Assembly (NCBI RefSeq): GCF_965221685.1
Contig: NZ_OZ244907.1
Direction: 5' to 3' (one strand)
DNA from: Palauibacter sp022826685
GTDB taxonomy: Bacteria; Gemmatimonadota; Gemmatimonadetes; Palauibacterales; Palauibacteraceae
Length of the DNA: 64,000 nucleotides
In this document: piece after piece, positions 47,700 to 57,017 of the stretch
Layout: each line of letters starts with the position of its first letter
Position numbering within the stretch: the first letter of the stretch is position 1
Program-made: the position numbers and the translations under genes
Notes under the pieces: generated by a model
What the model was told of the DNA's origin: nothing
What the model saw: the letters and a program-made list of their open reading frames with translations, nothing else
Database searches by the model: none

Positions 47700-48253
47700 C
47701 AGCTTCCCGCCGCTGCGCCGCCGCGCCCCGCCACGAGCAGCGAGTCCACGTTCCGCTCGACGAGGTCCCAGGTCACCGCGAGGTCGTGCCGCAGCGCGAC
47801 GACCCCGTCGGCCCCGATGAAGTACGTCTCGGGCACCCCGTACACGCCGTATTCGATCGCGGTCAGGCTCCCCGGATCCGTGACGAGCGGCCACTCCCCG
47901 CCCAGTTCCTCGATGAAGCGCATCCCGTTCTCGGGCCTGTCCTGGAAGAGGACGCCGATGAGCGCGACCTCCTCCGGGTCGTACGTCTCGCGCAGCCGGA
48001 CGAGCACCGGGTGTTCGCTGATGCACGGGATGCACCACGAAGCCCAGTAGTTGAGCACGACCACCTTTCCCTCGAAATCGCTCAGACTCACCGAATCGCT
48101 CGGGTCGTAGAGGTTCGCGAGCCGGAACGCGGGCGCCTCGCGCCCCTCGAGGGCGGACGGAAGCCGCCGCTGGTCCTGCCCCAGCCCCCAGTAGAGGAGC
48201 GCCAGGACGGGCAGGGCCGCCGCGGGCAGGGCCCACCGCCACCAGCCCCTCAT
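47699..48253 (-). CDS. ccmG: Thioredoxin-like CcmG/DsbE
   Basis: 184 residues: N-terminal membrane anchor (about 6-24), then a thioredoxin domain with YWASWCIPCISEHPVL (redox CxxC) and the cis-proline region YGVYGVPETYFIG. Delivers reducing power to apocytochrome and CcmH in the periplasm. ATG 48253 overlaps the ccmF stop (ATGA). Confidence 0.92.
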   Translation of the reverse strand: MRGWWRWALPAAALPVLALLYWGLGQDQRRLPSALEGREAPAFRLANLYDPSDSVSLSDFEGKVVVLNYWASWCIPCISEHPVLVRLRETYDPEEVALIGVLFQDRPENGMRFIEELGGEWPLVTDPGSLTAIEYGVYGVPETYFIGADGVVALRHDLAVTWDLVERNVDSLLVAGRGGAAAGS

Positions 48254-50316
48254 GCCGCGGCCGCCGGATCGGCGAGCAGTTCGGCCCCCGCCGCCCGCAC
48301 CCGGCTCCGGCCCCACGGCCAGATCGCGATCAGGGCGCCCACGCCCATGATCATCCCCCCGATCCAGAGCCACACGATGCCCGGGTTCACGATCGCCCGC
48401 ACCGTCGCGTGGTCTCCGCCCTCCGGGTCCACGGCCATCAGCGTGAGATAGAGATCGCTCGTGAGCGAACTCTTCACGGCGGGTGTCGCAATGTTCTGTC
48501 CCGTGGCCTTGTAGAAGTTGATCCGGGGCTGTTCCTCGCCGATCCCCCGTCCGTCCCGGTAGGCCGCGAAGGTCGCTCCGATGACGAAGCGGTGCGGTTC
48601 CTCGTGCGCCCACACTTCGACGAGTTCCACCTCGTAGTCCTTGATATCGAGCCGCTCTCCGGGCCGGAGCGTCATCTCCCGTTCGGTCTTCCACGTCCAC
48701 GAGACGGAGATCGCGAGCGCGATGACGATGACCCCCACGTGCACGACGTAGCCCCCGTAGCGCTGGCCCGTGCGCGAAAAAAGATCCCGCAGGGCGCCCA
48801 GGTGCGAGCGGTCCGCGATCCTCCGACGCGCCGCGATCCCCTTCCGGAACTCCTCCGCGATCGTGGTGAGCACGAAGGCGGCGAAGGCGATCGTGAGGAT
48901 GGGGAGGAAGTACCCGACGCCGAGGGCGAAGGCGCCGAGCCCGGCCGCAGAGCCGATGATGGCCGGCCACGCGAACGACCGCTCCAGCTGCTTCCGCCCC
49001 GCGCGCCGCCACGGGAGCGCCGGCCCCACCCCCATCAGGAAGATGAGCGCCAGCCCGATCGGGCTCGCGACCTGGTCGAAGTACGGCGGCCCCACGCTGA
49101 TCCGGTCCCCCCTCAGCGCCTCCACGACGAGCGGCCACATCGTGCCCAGGAGGACCGTGAAGGTGAACCCGACGAGGAGGAGGTTGTTGAGGATGAAGGC
49201 GGACTCGCGCGACGCGGGGCTCTCCACCTGCCCCGGCGCCCGCAGCCGGTTGCCCCGCCAGCCGATGAGCGCGAGCGACGCGATCGCCACGACGGCGATG
49301 AAGGCGAGGAAGACGGGCCCGATGACGCCCTCCGTGAAGGCGTGCACGGAGTCGATGACGCCCGACCGGGTGAGAAACGTCCCGAACAGGGTGAGGAGGA
49401 AGGTCGCGATCATCAGTGTGAGGTTCCACGTCTTCAGCATCCCCCGCCGCTCCTGGACCATCGCGGAGTGCAGGAACGCGGTGGCGGTGAGCCAGGGGAG
49501 GAAGGAGGCGTTCTCCACCGGATCCCACGCCCACGCGCCGCCCCAGCCCAGCACCTCGTAGGACCACCAGCCGCCGCCGATGATCCCCATGGTGAGAAAG
49601 GCCCACGCTGCGACCATCCAGCGGCGGGCGTCCCGGAGCCAGCGCGCCTCGACGTTCCCCCGCAGCAGCGCCGCGATCGCGAAGGCGAAGGGCACCGTCA
49701 TCCCCACGAACCCGAAGTAGAGCATGGGCGGGTGCAGGCCCATGAGTGGGTGATTCTGGAGGAGGGGATTGGGTCCGGGGCCGTTGGCCGGCGCCGGGTC
49801 CACGATGCCGAACGGGTTCGCCGCCCCCGCGAGGAGTCCGAAGAAGAAGAGCTGGACGACGCCGATGACGCCGAGAACGAGCGGGGTGGTGCGGAGGCCG
49901 TGCGCGAGCCCGCCGCCGAGCGCGGTCAGCGGTTCTCCGGTCGCCCGCAGCGCCTGGAACTCCCGCCGGCGGGTAAAGGCGAAGAGCGCGCCGTAGCCGG
50001 CGAGGATCCAGCCCCAGAAGAGGATCGAGCCCTCGAGGCTGCTCCAGAGCGAGATCGCAGTGTAGTAGGTCGGCGTCTCCCGGCTCCCCACGCGCGCCAC
50101 GTACTCGACGCTGAAGTCGTGCGTGAGGAGGGCGACCTCCATCACGAGCATTCCGCCCGACATCGCGAAGAAGGCGAAGTAGGCGGCGCGGCGGGCCAGC
50201 GCAGCGGACACCTCGCCGCCGGAGCGGGACAGCCCGGCCCAGCCGCCGGCCGCCGTGGCCACCGCGGCAGCCAGGAGCGCCCCGATGACGGACGCGTAGC
50301 CGAGCGTGCTCAGCAT
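48250..50316 (-). CDS. ccmF: Heme lyase subunit CcmF
   Basis: 688 residues, about 15 transmembrane helices. The WWD heme-handling domain is clear: WWSYEVLGWGGAWAWDPVEN, flanked by His-containing loops (NHPLMGLHPPMLYFG and TRSGVIDSVHAFTEG). A periplasmic C-terminal domain before the last helix carries NFYKATGQNIATPAVKSS. CcmF transfers heme from CcmE to apocytochrome c together with CcmH. Second gene of the minus-strand ccmE-F-G-H unit. Confidence 0.95.
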   Translation of the reverse strand: MLSTLGYASVIGALLAAAVATAAGGWAGLSRSGGEVSAALARRAAYFAFFAMSGGMLVMEVALLTHDFSVEYVARVGSRETPTYYTAISLWSSLEGSILFWGWILAGYGALFAFTRRREFQALRATGEPLTALGGGLAHGLRTTPLVLGVIGVVQLFFFGLLAGAANPFGIVDPAPANGPGPNPLLQNHPLMGLHPPMLYFGFVGMTVPFAFAIAALLRGNVEARWLRDARRWMVAAWAFLTMGIIGGGWWSYEVLGWGGAWAWDPVENASFLPWLTATAFLHSAMVQERRGMLKTWNLTLMIATFLLTLFGTFLTRSGVIDSVHAFTEGVIGPVFLAFIAVVAIASLALIGWRGNRLRAPGQVESPASRESAFILNNLLLVGFTFTVLLGTMWPLVVEALRGDRISVGPPYFDQVASPIGLALIFLMGVGPALPWRRAGRKQLERSFAWPAIIGSAAGLGAFALGVGYFLPILTIAFAAFVLTTIAEEFRKGIAARRRIADRSHLGALRDLFSRTGQRYGGYVVHVGVIVIALAISVSWTWKTEREMTLRPGERLDIKDYEVELVEVWAHEEPHRFVIGATFAAYRDGRGIGEEQPRINFYKATGQNIATPAVKSSLTSDLYLTLMAVDPEGGDHATVRAIVNPGIVWLWIGGMIMGVGALIAIWPWGRSRVRAAGAELLADPAAAA

Positions 50317-50356
50317 GCGGCGGCCCCGAACGGCTTCACCGGGTCTTCACCAGGTC

Positions 50357-50818
50357 TCAGGAGTCTTCGAGGAGCGACTTGTAGACCTGGCCCGCGTCGC
50401 CCGCGTGCTCCGGAGGGGCGTACTCGTTCGAGTGCTTGACCATCAGGTTCGTGGCGCGGAAGACGTCATCCTCCCCGTAGGCCCCCTCGACGACGACGCC
50501 CATGCCCGGCTGGAACATGGCGGGGGGCGCGCCCGTGCTCTCGACGGAGATCTCGATCTCCCCTTCGCTGATGACGAAGCGCAGTTCGGCGGCCTCCGGG
50601 TTCCAGTCCACGCTTCCCGGCTTGACCTGGCCCCCGAGGCGGATCGGCTGATCCACGATCTCGACTCCGCGGGCCTCCAGCTCGGCAGGCGTGAGGAAGA
50701 ACACCATGTTCTCGTTCAACCCGCCCGCCGCGAGCATCGTGATCGCCACGGCGATCGCCCCGAGCCCCGCCAGCATCCAGAGTTTCCGTCTCAACGTACC
50801 CTCGCCTTCAAAGACCAT
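50357..50818 (-). CDS. ccmE: Heme chaperone CcmE
   Basis: 153 residues from ATG 50818. One N-terminal membrane anchor (about 12-32), then the OB-fold domain with VEIVDQPIRLGGQVKPGSV and the heme-binding segment ATNLMVKHSNEYAPPE (His of HxxxY at about 129). An in-frame TTG at 50794 has GAGGG five bases upstream and gives a more typical MRRKLW start, so the true start may be 24 bases later. Carries heme to CcmF. ccmA-D are not in the window. Confidence 0.88.
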   Translation of the reverse strand: MVFEGEGTLRRKLWMLAGLGAIAVAITMLAAGGLNENMVFFLTPAELEARGVEIVDQPIRLGGQVKPGSVDWNPEAAELRFVISEGEIEISVESTGAPPAMFQPGMGVVVEGAYGEDDVFRATNLMVKHSNEYAPPEHAGDAGQVYKSLLEDS

Positions 50819-51010
50819 CGTGCGGAATGCCCGCAAGATGCATCCTCCGGTCCAACCCTGCCACGGGAAGCGCCGATCGGGGTCCTGCGCCGGTTCATTT
50901 CCCGCCCGGCAGGTGGACATCCCGTCGTTGCGCGGCGAGCTTGCGCGCCCATCATCGAACAAGGGCTGACGGCAGGCCCGAGTCGACGCCGACAAACGGG
51001 GAAGAGCAAC

Positions 51011-51106
51011 GTGAGGACATGTTTGCGGCCGTTGCGCTATCTGCGCGACGGGGAAGAGCACGAGACGACCGTGCGGCTTGGCGAACGGGCCGACCGGCCC
51101 CAATGA
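51011..51106 (+). CDS. Possible 31-residue leader ORF coupled to the zinc-ribbon gene
   Basis: GTG 51011 follows GGGGAAGAG at seven-base spacing. The 31 codons (ending GERADRPQ) stop at a TGA that overlaps the next ATG (ATGA, 51103-51106). No homology is recognised. The zinc-ribbon gene itself has no ribosome site, so coupling through this ORF would explain its initiation. The call rests on signals only. Confidence 0.35.
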   Translation: MRTCLRPLRYLRDGEEHETTVRLGERADRPQ

Positions 51107-51945
51107 GCGGGGTTGTGACGTGCCCGCGCTGCGGGAGTGCTGCGTCGGGCAACTTCTGCGCAGAGTGCGGGGCCCCTCTCGTCCAGCGCGCGGCCTGTCC
51201 GGCCTGCCAGGCGCCGCTCCGGCCGGACGCGCTCTACTGCACCGCATGCGGTACGCCCGTAGGCGCTCCGCCGCGGAAGCCTCGCTCGGCCCTGCTCCCG
51301 TGGGTTCTCTCCGGCCTCGCGCTCGTGGTCTTCTCGGTGATGATCGCGGTGCTCGTCCAGCGCGGAAGCGTGACGCGGATCGGAGACATGACGATGACCG
51401 GCGGGCTCCCGGGCGAGGTGCCGGGTGGCCCCGTGGCGGCCCCGGCGGGGGGCGACGCCGGGGGAGCCGGCATGCCGAGCATGGAGGAACTCGCCGCCAT
51501 GGGCCCGCGCGGGGTCGCGGATCGGCTCTTCGAGCGCGTGATGCGCGAACACGAGGGCGGCGACTTCGAGCGCGCCGCCTTCTTCATCGACATGGCGCTG
51601 CAGGCGTACGAAGCCGTCCCCCCGGAAGAGACCGATGCGGACTCCCGGTTCCACGTCGGCCTCCTCCGTCTCCTGATGGGAGAGTCCGGGCTCGCGCGGG
51701 AAATGGCGGATGAGATCCTCGCCGAGGCGCCTGATCACCTGCTCGGACTCCTGCTCGCGGCGCGCGCGGCCGACTTCGAGGGGGACGCAGGCGCAGCGGA
51801 GGCGTTCAGGGACCGAATCCGGACCCTGGTGGAGGAGGCCGGGGGAATTCCCGACCTCCCCGAGTACCAGGCCCATCGGACGCTGATCGAAGGCGTGCTG
51901 CAGGCGGACGGCGGAGACGGCGGAGAAGGCGAGGACGGCACGTGA
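51103..51945 (+). CDS. Double zinc-ribbon membrane protein
   Basis: 280 residues. Two zinc ribbons at the N-terminus (CPRCGSAASGNFCAECG and CPACQAPLRPDALYCTACG, about residues 6-50), a transmembrane helix (about 63-85, LPWVLSGLALVVFSVMIAVL), a Gly/Pro-rich linker, then a helical TPR-like domain (about 130-270: DFERAAFFIDMALQAYEAV, ADEILAEAPDHLLGLLLAAR). Cytosolic ribbons and an outer TPR-like domain suggest a scaffold. The stop overlaps the start of the M20 peptidase (GTGA). Confidence 0.68.
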   Translation: MSGVVTCPRCGSAASGNFCAECGAPLVQRAACPACQAPLRPDALYCTACGTPVGAPPRKPRSALLPWVLSGLALVVFSVMIAVLVQRGSVTRIGDMTMTGGLPGEVPGGPVAAPAGGDAGGAGMPSMEELAAMGPRGVADRLFERVMREHEGGDFERAAFFIDMALQAYEAVPPEETDADSRFHVGLLRLLMGESGLAREMADEILAEAPDHLLGLLLAARAADFEGDAGAAEAFRDRIRTLVEEAGGIPDLPEYQAHRTLIEGVLQADGGDGGEGEDGT

Positions 51946-53138
51946 CCGGCTCCGGCGCGAACGGAAGCACGCCCGCGCAGGCCGTGAGCGGCCGAATGGC
52001 CGAACTGCGCGACGAGTTCGTCGACTTCATCTCCCAGCTCGTACTCGAGGAATCCCCTTCCACCGAACCGGAAGCCCAGCGCGGGATCCGCGCGATCCTC
52101 ACGGAGACCCTGAGCGACATCGGCCTGGAGGTGGAGCACATCCCGGGACAGGCGAGCGGCGGCCACCTGCTGGCGCGGAGCCCCGGTGCGGCGATCGGAC
52201 GGGCCGCGGCGGATGGGCCCGCGGAGGGCGGAGCACAACTTCTCGTGGGGCACATGGACACGGTGTGGCCCATCGGCACGCTGCGGGAAATGCCCGTGCG
52301 GGTGTCCGACGGGCGCCTCTCGGGCCCCGGCGCCTTCGACATGAAGACCGGACTCGCGATCGGCGTGTTCGCGCTGCGGGCGCTCCGGGATATCGGGCTG
52401 GACGCGGGCGTCGCACCCGTCTTCGTCATCAACTCGGACGAAGAGATCGGGAGCCCCGAATCCGAGCCGCTGATTCGCGATCTGGCGGGTGGCGCGTCCC
52501 GGGCTTTCGTCCTCGAACCCGCGCTGGGCCCGCGCGGTCGGCTCAAGACGCGGCGCAAGGGGATCGGCCAGTACCACGTCGAGGTCACGGGGCGGAGTTC
52601 GCACGCGGGACTCGCCCCGGAAGAAGGTGCGTCAGCGATCCTCGAACTTGCCCACACGATTCGGGAGATCGACCGGCTGGGCGACGCTGCCGCCGGGACG
52701 ACGGTGAACGTAGGCCTGATCGGAGGGGGGTCGCGCCCCAACGTGGTCGCCGCGAGCGCGAACTGCGAGGTGGACGTGCGCGTGTGGACGGCGGCGGAGG
52801 CCGACCGGATCCGCGAGGGGATGTTCGGACTCGAGCCCACCGTCCCGGGGACCCGGATCGAGGTCGCTCAGGTGGCGGGCCGGGGGCCGCTGGAGCGGAC
52901 TCCGCGCAACGTCGCGCTCTGGGAGCGGGCCCTCCGGGTGGCGGATGAGATCGGCCTCGAACTCCTGGAGGGATCGGCGGGCGGCGGCTCGGACGGTAAC
53001 TTGACGAGCCAGTACACGGCGACGCTCGACGGGCTGGGGGCGGTCGGCGACGGCGCCCATGCCCGGCACGAGTTCGTGTGGATCGACCGGGCCGTGGAGC
53101 GCGTCGCGTTGCTGGCGGGGCTGATCGCGGCCCCGTAG
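51942..53138 (+). CDS. M20-family metallopeptidase (carboxypeptidase G2/ArgE-like)
   Basis: 398 residues; GTG 51942 overlaps the previous stop. Metal and catalytic residues are visible: LLVGHMDTVWP (His and Asp), GPGAFDMKTGLA (bridging Asp), NSDEEIGSPES (Glu-Glu) and the C-terminal GDGAHARHEFVW (His). A dimerisation domain with GRSSHAGLAPEEG lies between about 220 and 320. No signal peptide, so cytosolic. Expected to hydrolyse a terminal peptide or N-acyl bond; glutamate carboxypeptidase is the closest general type. Confidence 0.88.
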   Translation: MTGSGANGSTPAQAVSGRMAELRDEFVDFISQLVLEESPSTEPEAQRGIRAILTETLSDIGLEVEHIPGQASGGHLLARSPGAAIGRAAADGPAEGGAQLLVGHMDTVWPIGTLREMPVRVSDGRLSGPGAFDMKTGLAIGVFALRALRDIGLDAGVAPVFVINSDEEIGSPESEPLIRDLAGGASRAFVLEPALGPRGRLKTRRKGIGQYHVEVTGRSSHAGLAPEEGASAILELAHTIREIDRLGDAAAGTTVNVGLIGGGSRPNVVAASANCEVDVRVWTAAEADRIREGMFGLEPTVPGTRIEVAQVAGRGPLERTPRNVALWERALRVADEIGLELLEGSAGGGSDGNLTSQYTATLDGLGAVGDGAHARHEFVWIDRAVERVALLAGLIAAP

Positions 53139-53183
53139 GCACGGCCGGACCGGCGCAGGGCTTCGAGAGGCGGCTTCGACGAG

Positions 53184-54626
53184 ATGTTCTTTCGACAGGT
53201 ATTCGACGACACGCTCGCGCAGTACGCGTACCTGATCGGGTGCCAGCGTACCGGAGACGCGATCCTCTTCGACCCCCAGCGCGACATCGACCGCTACCTG
53301 GATCTGGCGGGGAGCGAAGGCCTGCGGATCGTCGCCGTGGCCGAGACGCACATTCACGCCGATTTCCTCTCCGGCGCGAGGGAGTTCGCCGAACGCTTCG
53401 GGACCCGGCTCCATCTCTCGGATGAGGGCGGCCCCGACTGGCGGTACGAGTGGGCCCGCGACGGAGGCTACGACCACGTACCGCTCCGGGACGGCGACGG
53501 CTTCCGGATCGGCGAGATCGAGTTCCGGGCCCTGCATACGCCGGGACACACGCCCGAGCACCTCTCGTTTCTCGTCACGGACCGCGGCGCGGGGGCCGAC
53601 GAGCCCATGGGCCTCCTCTCGGGGGACTTCGTCTTCGTGGGCGATCTCGGCCGGCCCGATCTGCTCGAGACGGCGGCGCGGGTCGCGGGAGCGATGACGC
53701 CCGCAGCGCGCCGGCTGTACGGTTCGGTGCGCAGCTTCCTCGACCTGCCCGACTACCTGCAGGTCTGGCCGGCCCACGGCGCCGGTTCCTCGTGCGGAAA
53801 GGCGCTCGGGGCGGTGCCGGAGACCACCGTCGGTTACGAGCGACGCTTCAGCCCGGCGATCGCGGCGGCGCTTAGGGGGGAGGACGCGTTCATCTCCCAC
53901 ATCCTCGAGGGGCAGCCCGAGCCGCCGATGTACTTCGCCCGCATGAAGCGGCACAACCGCGACGGGGCCCCGGTGCTGGGCGGGCTTCCGCAGCCGCGCC
54001 GAGTCTCGCCGCGGGAGGCGGCGTCTCGCGCCCGGACGGGTTCGAACGCCCGGGAAGTCGTCATCGACACGCGTCCGGACCGGTCGGCGTTCATGGCGCG
54101 GCATCTCCCGGGATCGGTGTACGTCCCGCTCACGAAGTCGTTCTGCACCGCGACGGGTTCGGTCCTGCCGGAGGGCGCGGCGGTCACGCTCGTCATCGAT
54201 GCGGCGGATCTCGAGTGGGCGGTACGGCGCCTGGTGCGGATCGGGTTCGACGACGTGAGGGGCTTTGTGGAGCACGAAACGCTCGAACGGTACTTTGACG
54301 AGGGCGGGGAGGCGGCCGCGATCCCGGAGATCGACCTCGAGTCCGCGAGCCGGCTCTCGGAAGATGGGACGGGCGACGTCCTCGACGTCAGATACGCATC
54401 GGAGTACGCGGCGTCGCACCTGCCCGGAGCGGTGAACGCGTCCTATACTCGGCTGCCCGACTACGCGGACCGGCTGCCGTCGAACGGTTCGCTGCTCGTA
54501 CATTGCCTGAGCGGCGCGCGGGCCGCGGTGGCCGCGAGCTACCTGGCCCGCGAGGGGCGCGACGTCCACTACATCAACGACCTGTTCACCGCGTACGCGG
54601 GATCGCTGGAAACCGGAGGACCTTGA
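53184..54626 (+). CDS. Persulfide dioxygenase (MBL fold)-rhodanese fusion
   Basis: 480 residues. An N-terminal metallo-beta-lactamase domain of the ETHE1/persulfide dioxygenase type: YLIGCQRTGDAILFDPQRDI, AVAETHIHADFLSGA (iron ligands), LHTPGHTPEHLSFL and LLSGDFVFVGDLGRPDL. Two rhodanese domains follow: the first (about 285-370) lacks its Cys, the second (about 385-475) has VHCLSGARAA with the active Cys near 440. Such fusions oxidise glutathione persulfide to sulfite and move sulfane sulfur. Cytosolic. ATG 53184 follows a GAGAGG site. Confidence 0.9.
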   Translation: MFFRQVFDDTLAQYAYLIGCQRTGDAILFDPQRDIDRYLDLAGSEGLRIVAVAETHIHADFLSGAREFAERFGTRLHLSDEGGPDWRYEWARDGGYDHVPLRDGDGFRIGEIEFRALHTPGHTPEHLSFLVTDRGAGADEPMGLLSGDFVFVGDLGRPDLLETAARVAGAMTPAARRLYGSVRSFLDLPDYLQVWPAHGAGSSCGKALGAVPETTVGYERRFSPAIAAALRGEDAFISHILEGQPEPPMYFARMKRHNRDGAPVLGGLPQPRRVSPREAASRARTGSNAREVVIDTRPDRSAFMARHLPGSVYVPLTKSFCTATGSVLPEGAAVTLVIDAADLEWAVRRLVRIGFDDVRGFVEHETLERYFDEGGEAAAIPEIDLESASRLSEDGTGDVLDVRYASEYAASHLPGAVNASYTRLPDYADRLPSNGSLLVHCLSGARAAVAASYLAREGRDVHYINDLFTAYAGSLETGGP

Positions 54627-54628
54627 TC

Positions 54629-56956
54629 ATGGTCACAGTCATGAAGATCCGTTCACTGGCCGCCACCTTCGCCGTCCTCGCGGCCTTCGCCGTCCTCGCC
54701 GCGACGGCCGCCCCCGGGGCGCTGGCCGCGCAAGGGTTCGGCAGTTCGGTCGTCGTCGTAGAGGATGAAATCCTGGTGGGGGAGCCCACTTCCGAGCGTG
54801 AGCCGGGAAGCGTGCGCGTCTTCCGGCCCGACGACTGGACCGAGGTCCAGGCGCTGTACGCGCCGGACGCGGTCGTGCGAGACCGCTTCGGGGTAGCGCT
54901 CGCGGCCGCCGGCGCCCGGTTGTTCGTGGGTGCGCCGGGGGCGGGTTCCGTGCACGTGTTCGAGCGCGCGGACGACGAATGGCGGCACGCGGCCGAGATC
55001 GCCACGCCCGGACTGGAGGAGTTCGGGCGCTCGCTGGCCGCTGGAACGGAGCACTTGCTCGTGGCGGCCGCGGACGGCGCCGGCGGGCCGATCGTCGTCG
55101 CCTATCGTCGCGCGAACGGCGGCTGGGAAGAGGAAGGGCGCCTGGCGGCGGACGGCGCGCGGGCGGGGTTCGGAGCGTCGATCGCGCTGGCGGGCGACGT
55201 CGCGCTGGTCGGCGCGCCGCTTGTCGATGCGGCTCGCGGCGCCGCGTACCTCTTTGGCTTCGACGCGGACGCCGGCTGGCAGCGCGTCGCGCAGCTCGGC
55301 GGCAATGACGGCGCGGAGGGGCGCGCGTTCGGGTCCGCCGTCGCGTTTGCCGGCGACGAGGCGCTGGTCGGCGCGCCCGGTCAGGACGCCGGCCTCGGCG
55401 CCATCCACCGGTTCGCGCGAAACGCCGACGGGGAATGGCAGCGCGCCGGGACCATGGCGCCCGACAACGAGGCCCCCACCGCGTTCGGCGCCGCGCTCGC
55501 CGTGGACGGCGCCACCGCGTGGGTCGGCGCGCCCCTGGCCTTCGGAAGGGGTCTCGTGTACCGGGTTGAGCGCTCGGAGGACGGCTGGAGCGTCCTGGCC
55601 GGGCTTGAGATGCCGGGCCGGGAACCGGTCCAGACGGGACGCGTGGTGGCTGCGGGCGGCGGCCGGGTGGTCGCGGGCCTGCCGGCCGACGACTTCGGAG
55701 CCGGCTCCGCCGTGCTCATGGAGTCCAGCGGGTTGATCCCGCTCGCGAGCGAGCAGGTCGGTCTTTCCTCGATCTCGGGCGGCCAGATCGACTGCGAGGA
55801 GGGGCTCGCCGAGGGCTTCGACTGCGACCGAGTGGATCTCCTCTCCTTCATCCCCCGGGAAGAGCTCGGCGCCCCCCGCGGCGTGCGGCTCAACGATGTG
55901 TGGGGCTGGACCGATCCGTTGACGGGGCGGGAATACGCGCTCGTGGGGCGCATGGACGGAATCGCGTTCGTCGACGTCACGGACCCGTTCAACCCGCGGT
56001 ATCTCGGCAACTTCGCAAAGACTCCGGGCAGCCGGTCGAACACGTGGCGCGACATGAAGGTGTTCATGGACCACATGTTCGTCGTCGCGGACGGGGCGGG
56101 GCAGCACGGGATGCAGATCTTCGACCTCACGCAGCTGCGCGACGTCACGGAGCCGCAGGAGTTCGAGCCCACCGCGCTGTACGAAGACGTCGCCTCCGTC
56201 CACAACGTCGCGATCAACGAGGAGACGGGCTTCGCCTACCTGGTGGGTGCCTCCGGCGGTGGGGAGACGTGCGGCGGCGGATCGCACATCGTCGACATCA
56301 ACGACCCGCTCAATCCAATGTTCGTCGGCTGTTTCGCCCATCCGAACACCGGTCGCCGCAACACCGGGAATTCGCACGACACGCAGTGCGTCGTCTACCA
56401 CGGACCGGATGAGGACTACACGGGCCGCGAGATCTGCGTGAACGCGAACGAGACGGCGATCTCGATCGCGGATGTCACGGACAAGTCGAACCCGGTCGCG
56501 GTGGCGCGGGCGGAGTACCCGAACGTGGCCTACGCGCACCAGGGCTGGCTCACGGAGGATCACGCGTACTTCTACTCCAACGACGAACTCGATGAGGTGA
56601 GCGGCCAGGTGGACCGGACCCGGACCCTCGTGTGGGATCTGCGCGACCTCGACGATCCCCTCCTCGTGCGCGAGTACTACAGCGCGACGAGCGTCACGGA
56701 CCACAACCTCTACGTGCGCGGCGACCGCCTGTACATGTCGAACAACCGCGCCGGGCTGCGCGTGCTCGACATCAGCGATCCCGAGAACCCCACGGAGGCC
56801 GGGAGCTTCGACACCACGCCCTGGAGCGAGGACGCGGCCGGCTTCGACGGGACGTGGAGCGTCTATCCGTACTTCGAGAGCGGGACGATCATCCTCTCGA
56901 GCCGGCGCGAGGGGCTGTTTCTCGTGAAGCCGCGGACGGAACGACTTGTCCCCTGA
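54629..56956 (+). CDS. Choice-of-anchor-B family secreted protein with FG-GAP-like and LVIVD repeats
   Basis: 775 residues from ATG 54629, which has GGAGGA eight bases upstream and starts two bases after the previous stop. Signal peptide about 1-35 (ending GALAAQ). The N-terminal half is a seven-bladed FG-GAP-like propeller (FGVALAAAGARLFVGAPGAG, FGSAVAFAGDEALVGAPGQD). The C-terminal half has LVIVD-type blades (DVTDPFNPRYLGNF, DINDPLNPMFVGCF, DISDPENPTEAG) typical of choice-of-anchor-B proteins. Surface or secreted; function unknown. Related in its C-terminal half to the protein at 60443. Confidence 0.82.
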   Translation: MVTVMKIRSLAATFAVLAAFAVLAATAAPGALAAQGFGSSVVVVEDEILVGEPTSEREPGSVRVFRPDDWTEVQALYAPDAVVRDRFGVALAAAGARLFVGAPGAGSVHVFERADDEWRHAAEIATPGLEEFGRSLAAGTEHLLVAAADGAGGPIVVAYRRANGGWEEEGRLAADGARAGFGASIALAGDVALVGAPLVDAARGAAYLFGFDADAGWQRVAQLGGNDGAEGRAFGSAVAFAGDEALVGAPGQDAGLGAIHRFARNADGEWQRAGTMAPDNEAPTAFGAALAVDGATAWVGAPLAFGRGLVYRVERSEDGWSVLAGLEMPGREPVQTGRVVAAGGGRVVAGLPADDFGAGSAVLMESSGLIPLASEQVGLSSISGGQIDCEEGLAEGFDCDRVDLLSFIPREELGAPRGVRLNDVWGWTDPLTGREYALVGRMDGIAFVDVTDPFNPRYLGNFAKTPGSRSNTWRDMKVFMDHMFVVADGAGQHGMQIFDLTQLRDVTEPQEFEPTALYEDVASVHNVAINEETGFAYLVGASGGGETCGGGSHIVDINDPLNPMFVGCFAHPNTGRRNTGNSHDTQCVVYHGPDEDYTGREICVNANETAISIADVTDKSNPVAVARAEYPNVAYAHQGWLTEDHAYFYSNDELDEVSGQVDRTRTLVWDLRDLDDPLLVREYYSATSVTDHNLYVRGDRLYMSNNRAGLRVLDISDPENPTEAGSFDTTPWSEDAAGFDGTWSVYPYFESGTIILSSRREGLFLVKPRTERLVP

Positions 56957-57017
56957 CACGCCGTCCGACCGCGGGGCCGACGCGCCCCCCTCGGGCTGAG
57001 GGCGGGCGCTTCCGGCC

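Noticed and set aside
48409..50439. 676-codon open frame on the plus strand across ccmF
   Set aside because: It is antisense to an unmistakable ccmF; its composition is Arg/Glu/Asp-rich noise with no hydrophobic core or motif.
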